Assembly: GCA_007129695.1 (NCBI GenBank)
Contig: SKVA01000418.1
Coordinates: 1-32,756, forward strand
Reading direction: 5' to 3'
DNA from: Spirochaetaceae bacterium
Lineage (GTDB): Bacteria > Spirochaetota > Spirochaetia > DSM-27196 > SLST01
Length of the DNA stretch: 32,756 nt
Shown: positions 8,387 to 15,599 of the stretch, piece after piece
How positions within the stretch are numbered: the first letter of the stretch is position 1
How the letters are laid out: each line of letters starts with the position of its first letter
Notes under the pieces: model-generated
The model's database searches: none
What the model was told of the DNA's origin: nothing
What the model saw: the letters and a program-made list of their open reading frames with translations, nothing else
Program-made: the position numbers and the translations under genes

Positions 8387-9282
8387 GAAACGAGCGATCC
8401 GTCGGTCAATGCGCCGCGGGCAAGAAGTTCTTCCACCTCCCCTTTTCCGAACAAGCGCGCGTATTCATGAGGCGACATACCGAGCGAGTCACGCAGGTCT
8501 GGATCACCGCCGGCGGCGATCAGGTGGCGCACGATCGATGCGTGCCCCTGCGACGCGGCAAGCATCAGAGCCGTCTGATCGCTCGCGGTGCGGCGGTTCG
8601 GGTCGGCATTGTGCGCAAGCAGAATCCCGACAATCGTGTCCAGGCCCATGCTCGCCGCTTCGCAGAGTGCGCTGGTTCCGTCGTGGCCGCACGCCGCATT
8701 CGGGTCGGCACCGGCGACCAGCAGTCGTTGAACGATTGCCTCCATTCGCGATCGAACCGCGCCGACCAGAAGTGGTACGCCACGCTCGCTGCGCGCGTCG
8801 GGGGACATCCCGACCAGCAGGTAGTCCTCCACCGTCTCCTGGTCGCCTTGTGCCGCGGAGGCAACGGCGGCCGACGCATCCCGGTCCCTTCCACGCAGGC
8901 GGGTTCGCGCCAGATCGATTCGATGGCGTTGTTCCCAGCTCGCACGTTCGGACACCAGGTACATCTCGACCGCGTCGGCGCGAAGCGGTGTCGCCGATGA
9001 AAGGATCCCGTCGAGCGCGTCTTCGGTCACAATCGCGAGCGGGATCCGACGCCCCGACGCGAAACCGGCGGCGTAGACCATCCACGGCGCGGTCTGAGTC
9101 GACCGTGGAAGAAGCACCAGATGAGTCGCGCGATCAAGGAGAGCGTTCATTGTTTCATCGCTGTCGGCCCACCGGTCTGCGACCGAGATGCCGGTGAACT
9201 GGATCGCGTAGTCGCGGATTGATCGCATGATCGCGCGGACAAGCTCGCTATGGGTCGGGTCGGCAAGGAAACCTACGTGCAT
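8383..9282 (-). CDS. TIR-like domain fused to ankyrin repeats
   Basis: A 299-residue protein starting at ATG 9282 (MHVGFLADPT). The frame is open further upstream, but the extension is Arg/His-rich and crosses the divergent gene. Residues 1-110 look like a TIR/nucleoside-deoxyribosyltransferase-type Rossmann fold: a first strand MHVGFLAD, the strand THLVLLP at 53-59, then TAPWMVYAAGFASGRRIPLAIV at 64-85, matching the pattern W-x3-E-x-G-x-A-x-G-x3-P. The position usually holding the catalytic Glu is Ala71, so NADase activity is doubtful. Residues 140-290 carry about four ankyrin repeats (AGADPNAACGHDGTSALCEA; HNADPNRRTASDQTALMLAA; AGGDPDLRDSLGMSPHEYA). Such proteins usually mediate protein contacts. 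No signal peptide is present, so it is cytoplasmic. The TIR assignment is by eye and less certain than the ankyrin one. Confidence 0.8.
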   Translation of the reverse strand: MHVGFLADPTHSELVRAIMRSIRDYAIQFTGISVADRWADSDETMNALLDRATHLVLLPRSTQTAPWMVYAAGFASGRRIPLAIVTEDALDGILSSATPLRADAVEMYLVSERASWEQRHRIDLARTRLRGRDRDASAAVASAAQGDQETVEDYLLVGMSPDARSERGVPLLVGAVRSRMEAIVQRLLVAGADPNAACGHDGTSALCEAASMGLDTIVGILLAHNADPNRRTASDQTALMLAASQGHASIVRHLIAAGGDPDLRDSLGMSPHEYARLFGKGEVEELLARGALTDGSLVS

Positions 9283-9287
9283 GATCC

Positions 9288-9316
9288 ATTCTGGCACGTC
9301 GGTCGATGGTTGACAA
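9288..9316 (-). promoter_or_regulatory. Promoter of the TIR-like/ankyrin gene, leaderless geometry
   Basis: The reverse strand has TTGTCA (9316-9311), a 17-base spacer, CAGAAT (9293-9288), then GGATC and the ATG at 9282. Five of six -35 bases and four of six -10 bases match consensus. Its -35 box overlaps the forward -35 box of the hydrolase gene. Confidence 0.5.
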
Positions 9317-9338
9317 CGCCGGCCGTTGAAACGATGCT
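9310..9338 (+). promoter_or_regulatory. Promoter of the hydrolase gene, leaderless geometry
   Basis: A perfect TTGACA (9310-9315), a 17-base spacer and GATGCT (9333-9338, only A2, T3 and T6 match), then 7 bases and ATG 9346. No ribosome site precedes the ATG, which fits a leaderless transcript. Confidence 0.45.
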
Positions 9339-9345
9339 GTGATCG

Positions 9346-10122
9346 ATGAACCTCAGACGGCTCCCCGAATCGCCGAGCCTCTTTGATCCAGGTCGACCGA
9401 TCCATCACGAACGGGGACGCGATGCGGTGCTCCTGCTCCACGGTTGGACCGGCTGGCCGGGCCGACTCGCGTACGTCGCCGAACGCCTGGCCGCGGCGGG
9501 GCTTACCGTGTCGGTGCCGCGTCTACCGGGGCATGGCACGTCGATGGCCGATCTGCGCCAGACTACCGCGAACGACTGGGTGCGTCGCGCGATCGATGCG
9601 TACATCGATCTGTGCCAGGATCACACGGTTCGTGTCGCCGGCACATCGATGGGGGGCATCCTTGCGACGATCGTCGCGGCGCAGTTCGGGGTGGACCGGA
9701 TCGCGCTCCTTGCTCCGGCGCATCTGACCCGCAAGCGATCGCTCTGGGTGTCTGTGCTGCTCAGGCACGTGATCACCCGGATCCCGGGTGACTGGTCGCC
9801 CGACCATGAAATCGACCCGGGCGTTCTTCCGATTGCCGAGGAGTACGCGCGGTACAACTACATCTCGACCGTGGCCGAGTTCTACCGTCTCCAACGGATC
9901 GGGCGGCGCGAACTCCCGCGGTTGACCGCCGACACGCTGGTGATGGTGTCGCGCAATGACGGGGCCGTCCCCGAGCGCGTCGCCGACTATATCAACGAGC
10001 GTTCCCGGTCCGCGCGGGTGGAGTCGATCGTCCTTGACCGCAGCAATCACCAGCTTGGTGACCACGTAGAAAAGGAGATGGTTGGCGACGAACTCGTGCG
10101 GTGGTTCGCGCCCGCCGGCTGA
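9346..10122 (+). CDS. Alpha/beta-hydrolase, carboxylesterase/monoacylglycerol-lipase type
   Basis: A 258-residue cytoplasmic serine hydrolase. The oxyanion-hole motif LLLHGWTG is at 29-36, the nucleophile elbow GTSMGG at 99-104 (Ser101), the acid in SRNDGAVP at Asp205 and the catalytic histidine in SNHQLGDH at His235, so the triad is complete. Overall length, the PRLPGHG motif at 58-64 and the small cap region (about 130-185) resemble the Est30/Geobacillus carboxylesterase and bacterial monoacylglycerol lipases. Likely substrates are short- or medium-chain esters or monoglycerides; the exact one cannot be read from sequence. The start at ATG 9346 is set by the promoter spacing. The gene's TGA stop lies inside the -35 box of the next gene. 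Confidence 0.88.
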   Translation: MNLRRLPESPSLFDPGRPIHHERGRDAVLLLHGWTGWPGRLAYVAERLAAAGLTVSVPRLPGHGTSMADLRQTTANDWVRRAIDAYIDLCQDHTVRVAGTSMGGILATIVAAQFGVDRIALLAPAHLTRKRSLWVSVLLRHVITRIPGDWSPDHEIDPGVLPIAEEYARYNYISTVAEFYRLQRIGRRELPRLTADTLVMVSRNDGAVPERVADYINERSRSARVESIVLDRSNHQLGDHVEKEMVGDELVRWFAPAG

Positions 10123-10147
10123 CAATCGACCACGCTGACGGTATACT
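10119..10147 (+). promoter_or_regulatory. Strong sigma-70-type promoter giving a leaderless mRNA
   Basis: CTGACA (10119-10124), a 17-base spacer and TATACT (10142-10147); each box matches consensus at five of six bases. Only CCGCTC separates the -10 box from ATG 10154. The hydrolase TGA stop (10120-10122) lies inside the -35 box. Confidence 0.7.
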
Positions 10148-10153
10148 CCGCTC

Positions 10154-10930
10154 ATGTTCATGTTCCTGATCAAGAAGGCGTTCTTCGACATGTGGGACCA
10201 CTTTCTTGGGGTCGCGATGCTCAACCTGGGGTTCATCGCGCTCCTGACGATCCCGATCCTTGTTCCTCCCGCTGTCGTCGAGTTCAGCGTGGCGCTTGCC
10301 TTCCTATCGCAGGCGGCAGGGATTCTTCTGGTCGTCGTGTACGCCGGCGCGGTGTCGCTTGCGACTCGCGATATGGTCAACTACCAGCGCCCGGAGTTCG
10401 GCAAGCTCATCGAGTACCTGAAAGAGTCGTGGAAATCGTCGCTCGTGTTCGGCGCCATCCTCATCGGCATCGTGATCGTGCTGTGGTTCGGCGTCCCGGT
10501 CTACGCAGGCATGGGCAATCTGCTGGGACTCGCGGCGATCGTCTTCCTGATGTGGGCGCTGATCATCTGGGGTATCAGCAGCCAGTACTATTTTCCGATT
10601 CGAGGTCAGCTCGACACGAAGATTCCCAAGATCATCCGCAAGTGTTTCGTGCTGTTCTTCGACAACACGTTCTTCTCAATCCTGCTCGCGATCGGGACGA
10701 TCGTCATCGCCGTCGGATCGGTGTTTACGGCGCTCCTGATCCCCGGGATCACCGGTCTGCTGATCTGGCACCACGCCGGGCTCAAACTCCGTCTTCTGAA
10801 GTACGACTACCTGGAGGAGAATCCGTCTGCGAACCGGCGACGGATTCCTTGGGACGCGCTGCTGGTAGATGAGGAGGAGCGTGTCGGGAAGCGAACGTTG
10901 CGTGGGATGATCTTCCCGTGGAAGGAGTAG
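10154..10930 (+). CDS. Polytopic membrane protein of unknown function
   Basis: A 258-residue protein with five or six hydrophobic segments: about 20-42, 44-68 (FSVALAFLSQAAGILLVVVYAGAV), 96-116, 120-140 and 172-205. It begins MFMFLIKKAFFDMWDHFLGV; this layout, with a conserved Trp/Asp near the N-terminus and later YLKESWKSSLVFG, resembles the DUF624/YesL-like group of small membrane proteins seen in spirochaetes and Firmicutes. That match is by eye and tentative. The C-terminus is charged and cytoplasmic (KYDYLEENPSANRRRIPWDA, ending MIFPWKE). The start is ATG 10154, or ATG 10160, placed directly at the expected transcription start. The gene ends 7 bases from the convergent kinase gene with no terminator. 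Confidence 0.8.
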   Translation: MFMFLIKKAFFDMWDHFLGVAMLNLGFIALLTIPILVPPAVVEFSVALAFLSQAAGILLVVVYAGAVSLATRDMVNYQRPEFGKLIEYLKESWKSSLVFGAILIGIVIVLWFGVPVYAGMGNLLGLAAIVFLMWALIIWGISSQYYFPIRGQLDTKIPKIIRKCFVLFFDNTFFSILLAIGTIVIAVGSVFTALLIPGITGLLIWHHAGLKLRLLKYDYLEENPSANRRRIPWDALLVDEEERVGKRTLRGMIFPWKE

Positions 10931-10937
10931 AATCCGC

Positions 10938-12788
10938 TCAGTTTGCGTGTTCGCCCGATGCGGCAAGCATCGCGAAGTGAACCGCCCCCACCGCCTGTCC
11001 GAACTGAGCGACGGTGAAGTCGGGTAGCGCGTCGAGCTGTCGCATCAGCGGCGTGTACGCGATGTCGCCGTCGGCGGCGATCAGCTCGAGCATCGGTGCC
11101 ACTCTGCGCGCGCCCTGCTTGATCAGGTCGAAACAGTGGGTCGTTTTCACGAGCCGGCCGAACAGGAATCGCGCGTTCAACGACGTCTCTAGGATTCGCT
11201 CGGTCTCCACCCACGTCCGCGCGATCGCTTCGCCGACCTGACGGAACACTTCGGCGGCGCACTCCTGGTGCTCGGCCTGCTCCATCAGGAACGCAAGGTA
11301 AGCCTTTCGCATATCCTGCGGTGCCTCCGGTACGACCACTCGCTCGTCATCGCCGCAGCCCGTCGTGACGACGTACCCGCATCGGCCTATTTCTTCCATC
11401 AGCGCCGGACACTCGGTCGGAAACGTCAGCTCTGCGACACGAAAAGCGCCGGTCTGACTCGCGTAGCGCTGCAGTGTTCCCGCGACACCGGTGTTGGTGT
11501 TCGCGATGCTGCGAACGTCGGTCGCCGGTAGATCGCGGTACGGAAGCGATCCCAGATCGATCACCAGATTGTAGACCTCAAGCGGGATCTCCGGGATCGT
11601 CCCGTCACCAAGGACGAGCCCTGTGCCCAGGTCTGTGCCCAGAGAATGCGCGAACACGCCGTGCGCCGCGGCTCCTCCACCGGCCGGGCGGTCGGGCATC
11701 GCTGCGAGTTCGACCGCCGCGGTGAACGCCGCCATCGGTCCGTCGTTGGTGTTCGCGACCACGCCGCCGTTGGCGCAGTAGCGAGCGAGGAGGTCGTCCA
11801 GGTTGGTCAGCTTCGCGAACTGTTCGTCGAACGAACGTTCGCGGTTCGACCGCAGCCCGAGCATCTTCGGGACTTCCCCGCCGACGATCTTGTTGCGAAC
11901 GACAACGTCGGGAAAGCAGAGTCCGATTCCGTCGAAAACACGCCCATCACCGTCGCTCAGGCGTTCTGCTGCTGTTGCGGCATCGGCCAGACGGGCGGGA
12001 TCGGTCGCGCGGTCGGCGACACCGTCTACGATGCGGCGTACCGCATCGGTGCGGTCCCCACCCTCCAGCTCCGCCCTGCGGACGCTCGTGTACGCCGCGA
12101 AGATCCGGACTATATCGACAATCGGGTCGATGATCTGCTCGACGGTTGTCATGCGGGCGGGGTTCCAGTCGTGCTCCTTGACCAGTATCAACTCACCGGC
12201 GACGACCAGTACCGCCTTTATGTCGGTACCCCCGACATCAAGACCACACCACGTTCCGGTTGACCGCTTCGCGGTGCGCGCAAGCGCGTCTGACGGATCG
12301 GTCCGGAACGAAACCGACCGGTGTTCAGGCGCGTCGCCGACCGAGACGTCTATCGCGAAGCGGTGCGTCACGCCCGAGCGGCCGTGCAGAGCAGCCACCA
12401 TGCGGTCGATCACGTTCACGACTCGTGCGACTCCTGCTCGCTCGCCGATCGGTGCGTCCACCGAAAACGTAGCCGCGACCGAACGGACGATCCGCTCGGC
12501 GTCGCGTTGACCCGGCGGAACAAGGAGCTCGAGCCGGTAGCCACCGAGCGTTGTAAGGAGATTGTAGATTTCGCAGAGGAGGTATCGCTCGGACAGCTGT
12601 CGAATCGGGCTATCCAGGTTCGACGGCGACGGGATCGAAAGAACCCCCGCGCGAACTCGTTCGCCGTCGGGTAGAACAAGTCGATAGCCGATCGGTACCC
12701 GGTCGGTAAGCGCGTCGAACGCGTCGCGCACCTGATCGATGAATACCGGACGACCCTCCACGATTCTCTCAGCCAGTCTGTCGATCAC
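10938..12788 (-). CDS. ROK/hexokinase-fold kinase with a novel N-terminal region
   Basis: A 616-residue protein. Residues 180-400 carry the actin-like ATPase signatures of sugar kinases: phosphate-1 CGLDVGGTDIKAVL (181-194), a DGIGLCFPDVV strand (286-296), NTNDGPMAAF (346-355, Asp349 as candidate catalytic base) and phosphate-2 SLGTDLGTGLVLG (382-394). The ROK zinc motif CxCGxxGC is absent. Residues 1-175 form an extra domain I do not recognise, and the C-terminal 170 residues are also unusual. The GTG start (12788) overlaps the YhhQ-like gene's stop as GTGA, with a GAGGAGAG ribosome site, so translation is coupled. As the last gene of a nucleoside-transport operon it may phosphorylate an imported nucleoside or ribose derivative; this is inferred from context only. 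Confidence 0.8.
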   Translation of the reverse strand: MIDRLAERIVEGRPVFIDQVRDAFDALTDRVPIGYRLVLPDGERVRAGVLSIPSPSNLDSPIRQLSERYLLCEIYNLLTTLGGYRLELLVPPGQRDAERIVRSVAATFSVDAPIGERAGVARVVNVIDRMVAALHGRSGVTHRFAIDVSVGDAPEHRSVSFRTDPSDALARTAKRSTGTWCGLDVGGTDIKAVLVVAGELILVKEHDWNPARMTTVEQIIDPIVDIVRIFAAYTSVRRAELEGGDRTDAVRRIVDGVADRATDPARLADAATAAERLSDGDGRVFDGIGLCFPDVVVRNKIVGGEVPKMLGLRSNRERSFDEQFAKLTNLDDLLARYCANGGVVANTNDGPMAAFTAAVELAAMPDRPAGGGAAAHGVFAHSLGTDLGTGLVLGDGTIPEIPLEVYNLVIDLGSLPYRDLPATDVRSIANTNTGVAGTLQRYASQTGAFRVAELTFPTECPALMEEIGRCGYVVTTGCGDDERVVVPEAPQDMRKAYLAFLMEQAEHQECAAEVFRQVGEAIARTWVETERILETSLNARFLFGRLVKTTHCFDLIKQGARRVAPMLELIAADGDIAYTPLMRQLDALPDFTVAQFGQAVGAVHFAMLAASGEHAN

Positions 12789-13486
12789 GTGCTCTCCTCA
12801 TGCTCAGGGATGATGTTGCGCGTCTTCCAGGCGCGCGCGAGGTAGACAAGCGGCGTATCCGCCGCAGCGACGATTACCTTGAACAGGAAGGTCGTCAGCG
12901 CGATCTCAAGAACCACGCTGAACGGAAAAACCCCGATGAACGCCAACGCGGAGAAGATTGCGCTGTCGATGAGCTGGCTCACGATCGTGCTCAGGTTGTT
13001 TCGAATCCAGATCTGCCGCTCGGCGGGGAACCTGCGGCGCCAGAAGTGGTACGCCCACACGTCGTGGTACTGGCTGATCAGATACGCGACAAAGCTTGCA
13101 AGCGTGATCCGCGGCAGGATAGCGAAGATCGCGCTCAGGTGCGGCTGCGCGAAGTCGCTCGCGTCGGGCTCGAACAGTAGCGCTACGTTCATCAGGATCA
13201 CTACCGCGACGAGCGACACGAAGCCGATTCCGACCGCGCGGTTCGCGTCCTTGCGTCCGTAGTTCTCCGACAGGATGTCGGTGACCAGGAATGTCGTCGC
13301 GTAGACTATGTTCCCGAGCGTCGCGGTGAGTCCGAACAGCTCGACCGTCTTGAGGACCTGGAGATTCGCGGTGATCGTCGCGATCGGAATCCAGATGTAG
13401 AGCCCAACGCGGCCGAACACGCGATACACGATCAGGATCGCGGCGAAGTTCAGCGCCAGCATCAGGAGCCACAGCAGTTCGTTCAT
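12785..13486 (-). CDS. yhhQ: Queuosine precursor transporter (QPTR/YhhQ, DUF165)
   Basis: A 233-residue inner membrane protein with about six helices. The family signature is clear: LNFAAILIVYRVFGRVGLYIW near the N-terminus, then LFGLTATLGNIVYATTFLVTDILSENYGRKDANRAV, where TDxLSExYG is typical of YhhQ. The family imports queuosine precursors (preQ0, preQ1 or queuine) for tRNA modification. The start is ATG 13486, not the longer open frame, because GGGAGAG lies 6 bases upstream and the ATG overlaps the preceding permease stop as ATGA. The length is normal for the family. Its place inside a nucleoside ABC operon suggests joint import of purine-like bases or nucleosides. Confidence 0.88.
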   Translation of the reverse strand: MNELLWLLMLALNFAAILIVYRVFGRVGLYIWIPIATITANLQVLKTVELFGLTATLGNIVYATTFLVTDILSENYGRKDANRAVGIGFVSLVAVVILMNVALLFEPDASDFAQPHLSAIFAILPRITLASFVAYLISQYHDVWAYHFWRRRFPAERQIWIRNNLSTIVSQLIDSAIFSALAFIGVFPFSVVLEIALTTFLFKVIVAAADTPLVYLARAWKTRNIIPEHEEST

Positions 13487-14418
13487 GTAGTCTCTCCCGC
13501 GCCGAATGGCCTCCCAATCGCGCGAGGAGCGGCCGAGCGTCCGACGAAGCCGACCAGCACGACAAGCGTCAGCGCGTACGGAAGCATACTCATGATCTGT
13601 GTCGGAAGCGCGTCGGTTCGTAGCCCCAGGAACACAACGAGCGCCTGCGCGAAGCCGAACAGCAGGCACGCGGCGAACGCGCCCTGAGGCCTCCACTTGC
13701 CGAAAATCACCGCGGCGAGCGCGATGAAACCCTGTCCCGAAATGAGGCCGGGCCTGAACTGCGAGATTATCGCGATACTGAGCGTCCCCCCGCCGAGCCC
13801 GGCGAAGAACCCCGACGCAACGACGGACACGTAGCGGACGAGCTTGACGTCAACCCCGAGCGTGTCGGCGGCCTCCGGATGCTCGCCCACCGCGCGTATC
13901 CGCAGACCGAGCCGCGTCCGGTAGAGCACGAACCATACCGCCGCAACCGCGACAACCGCGAGGTACGCGGTTGCGTACCGATTGAGTAACAGATCGGGTA
14001 CGGAGTTCGACGCAAAAACTCCGTTCAGCGGTCTGGGGATCTTGTTGTCGAGTCCGAGCGACCGCGTCTGAGTAGCTCCGTCGAAGAGCAATCGGCTCAC
14101 GAAGTAGGAGATGCCTGGCCCCAGAAAGTTGATAGCGATCCCCGAAACCACATGATCGGCGTTGAACGTCACGCACGCGACCGCGTGGAGCAGGCCAAAG
14201 CAACCGGCGGCAACGCCGGCCGCGAACAGGCCGACCCACGCGTTGCCGGAGAAGTACCCGACGGCGGCTGCAGTGAACGCGCCGACAACCATCATCCCCT
14301 CAAGCCCGATGTTCACGACGCCCGAGTTCTCGGACACCGTACCGCCAAGCGACGTGAATATGAGGGGTGATGCGTACATGAGCGTCTGCCCCAGGAGAAA
14401 CGCGATGCTGACGATCAC
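13483..14418 (-). CDS. Nucleoside ABC transporter permease, second subunit
   Basis: A 311-residue permease of the branched-chain/nucleoside type (YufQ/NupQ-like, BPL_transp_2). It shows LGGTVSENSGVVNIGLEGMMVVGAF near residue 30, the family hallmark SE-x2-G-x-x-N-I-G-x-E-G-x-M, later RAVGEHPEAADTLGVDV (the EAA-like cytoplasmic loop contacting the ATPase), and about nine hydrophobic helices. The start is GTG 14418, which overlaps the other permease's stop as GTGA with a GGAGG site 9 bases upstream. The longer open frame upstream is out of character (His/Arg-rich) and is a shadow of the neighbouring permease. It forms the inner-membrane channel together with that neighbour. Confidence 0.92.
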   Translation of the reverse strand: MIVSIAFLLGQTLMYASPLIFTSLGGTVSENSGVVNIGLEGMMVVGAFTAAAVGYFSGNAWVGLFAAGVAAGCFGLLHAVACVTFNADHVVSGIAINFLGPGISYFVSRLLFDGATQTRSLGLDNKIPRPLNGVFASNSVPDLLLNRYATAYLAVVAVAAVWFVLYRTRLGLRIRAVGEHPEAADTLGVDVKLVRYVSVVASGFFAGLGGGTLSIAIISQFRPGLISGQGFIALAAVIFGKWRPQGAFAACLLFGFAQALVVFLGLRTDALPTQIMSMLPYALTLVVLVGFVGRSAAPRAIGRPFGAGETT

Positions 14419-15599
14419 TTCGAACTGCCTCCAGCCGTGCTGCGCGTTGCGCGGCGACGATAGAGCGCCGCGATGACCCGCATCAGGTTCGGAATCGCGA
14501 TGAAGAAGATTATCGTTCCTATGACGATCGCGATGATCTCCGACGGGGCACCGAGCCGTACCTGGAGTCTTGAGCCACCGTGAACGAGCGAACCGAACAG
14601 CAGACCTGAGAAGACGTTTCCGAACGCGGTATTGTTGCCGATCAGCGACACTGCGATCCCGTCGAAGCCGTTGCCCTCCATGATGGCGAGTTTGGTGATG
14701 TCCTGCGTTCTGCCCATGACCTGTATCGCACCCGAAAGCGCAGCGATGGCGCCGGCGATCGCCATCGAAAGCGTCGTGCACCTACGGACGTTGATGCCGC
14801 TGTACTCGGCCGCGTCCCTGTTATGACCGACCGCGCGCAGCTCGTAGCCGAGCGTCGTACGGTTGAGAATGTACCAGACGGCGGTCGCCAGGAGTAACGC
14901 GATAACAATCCCCCAGTTCACATCGGCGCGCAGCACCTCTGCGAAGAACGATCCGCTGTTAGCGGCTCGCCACGCAAGCCCCTGTTCGGACAGCTTCCAC
15001 GCGCCCAGGATGTCGATTCGCGCGGTGTCCGCGATTTTGTGGCTCGCCTCGCTCTGCGGCCGTTGAACCCACGACAGGCCAATCATGAAGTTGCTCAGGT
15101 AGAACGCGATCCAGTTGAGCATGATCGTCGATATCACCTCGTGGACCCCAAACCGTGCCTTGAGGAGGCCGGCAAAACCTCCCCACGCCGCGCCTGCGAC
15201 GAATGCGGATGCGAGAATAAGCGGCACATGGAGTATCGCGGGCAGGTTCACCGCGAATCCGAGCAGCGCCGCTACGAGCGAACCGACGATGAACTGACCT
15301 TCGGCACCGATGTTGAACAACCCGGTGCGGAACGCAAATGTCACCGACAGTCCCGTGATGATGATCGGTGTCGAGCGGACGATTGCAGCGGCGACGTTCC
15401 GGGGGCTCGAGAATACGCCCGCAAGGATTTCGCCGTACGCCAGGATCGGGTTGAACCCCGCGACAAGCAGAACGACCCCGCCGACGATCACCCCCACGGC
15501 GACCGATACCGCGGCAAAAAACGCAGGCGTGCGCAGCAGCCACGGGGTAGTCGATGCGGTCGCAGCCGGGCCCGTCACAGGTAGCTCGCGATCGTTCAT
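14415..15599 (-). CDS. Nucleoside ABC transporter permease, first subunit
   Basis: A 394-residue permease (YufP/NupP-like). Hallmarks are ITGLSVTFAFRTGLFNIGAEGQF near 96-118, FGVHEVISTIMLNWIAFY, the ATPase-contact loop RAVGHNRDAAEYSGINV, and MEGNGFDGIAVSLIGNN. It has about nine helices and a longer N-terminal tail than its partner, as usual for this subunit. The start ATG 15599 overlaps the ATPase stop as ATGA. Family knowledge links such systems to uptake of purine and pyrimidine nucleosides. Confidence 0.93.
   Translation of the reverse strand: MNDRELPVTGPAATASTTPWLLRTPAFFAAVSVAVGVIVGGVVLLVAGFNPILAYGEILAGVFSSPRNVAAAIVRSTPIIITGLSVTFAFRTGLFNIGAEGQFIVGSLVAALLGFAVNLPAILHVPLILASAFVAGAAWGGFAGLLKARFGVHEVISTIMLNWIAFYLSNFMIGLSWVQRPQSEASHKIADTARIDILGAWKLSEQGLAWRAANSGSFFAEVLRADVNWGIVIALLLATAVWYILNRTTLGYELRAVGHNRDAAEYSGINVRRCTTLSMAIAGAIAALSGAIQVMGRTQDITKLAIMEGNGFDGIAVSLIGNNTAFGNVFSGLLFGSLVHGGSRLQVRLGAPSEIIAIVIGTIIFFIAIPNLMRVIAALYRRRATRSTAGGSSK

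Noticed and set aside
9283..9441. N-terminal extension of the ankyrin protein to 9441
   Set aside because: The extra residues are His/Arg-rich and antisense to the hydrolase start, and a promoter lies between 9288 and 9316.
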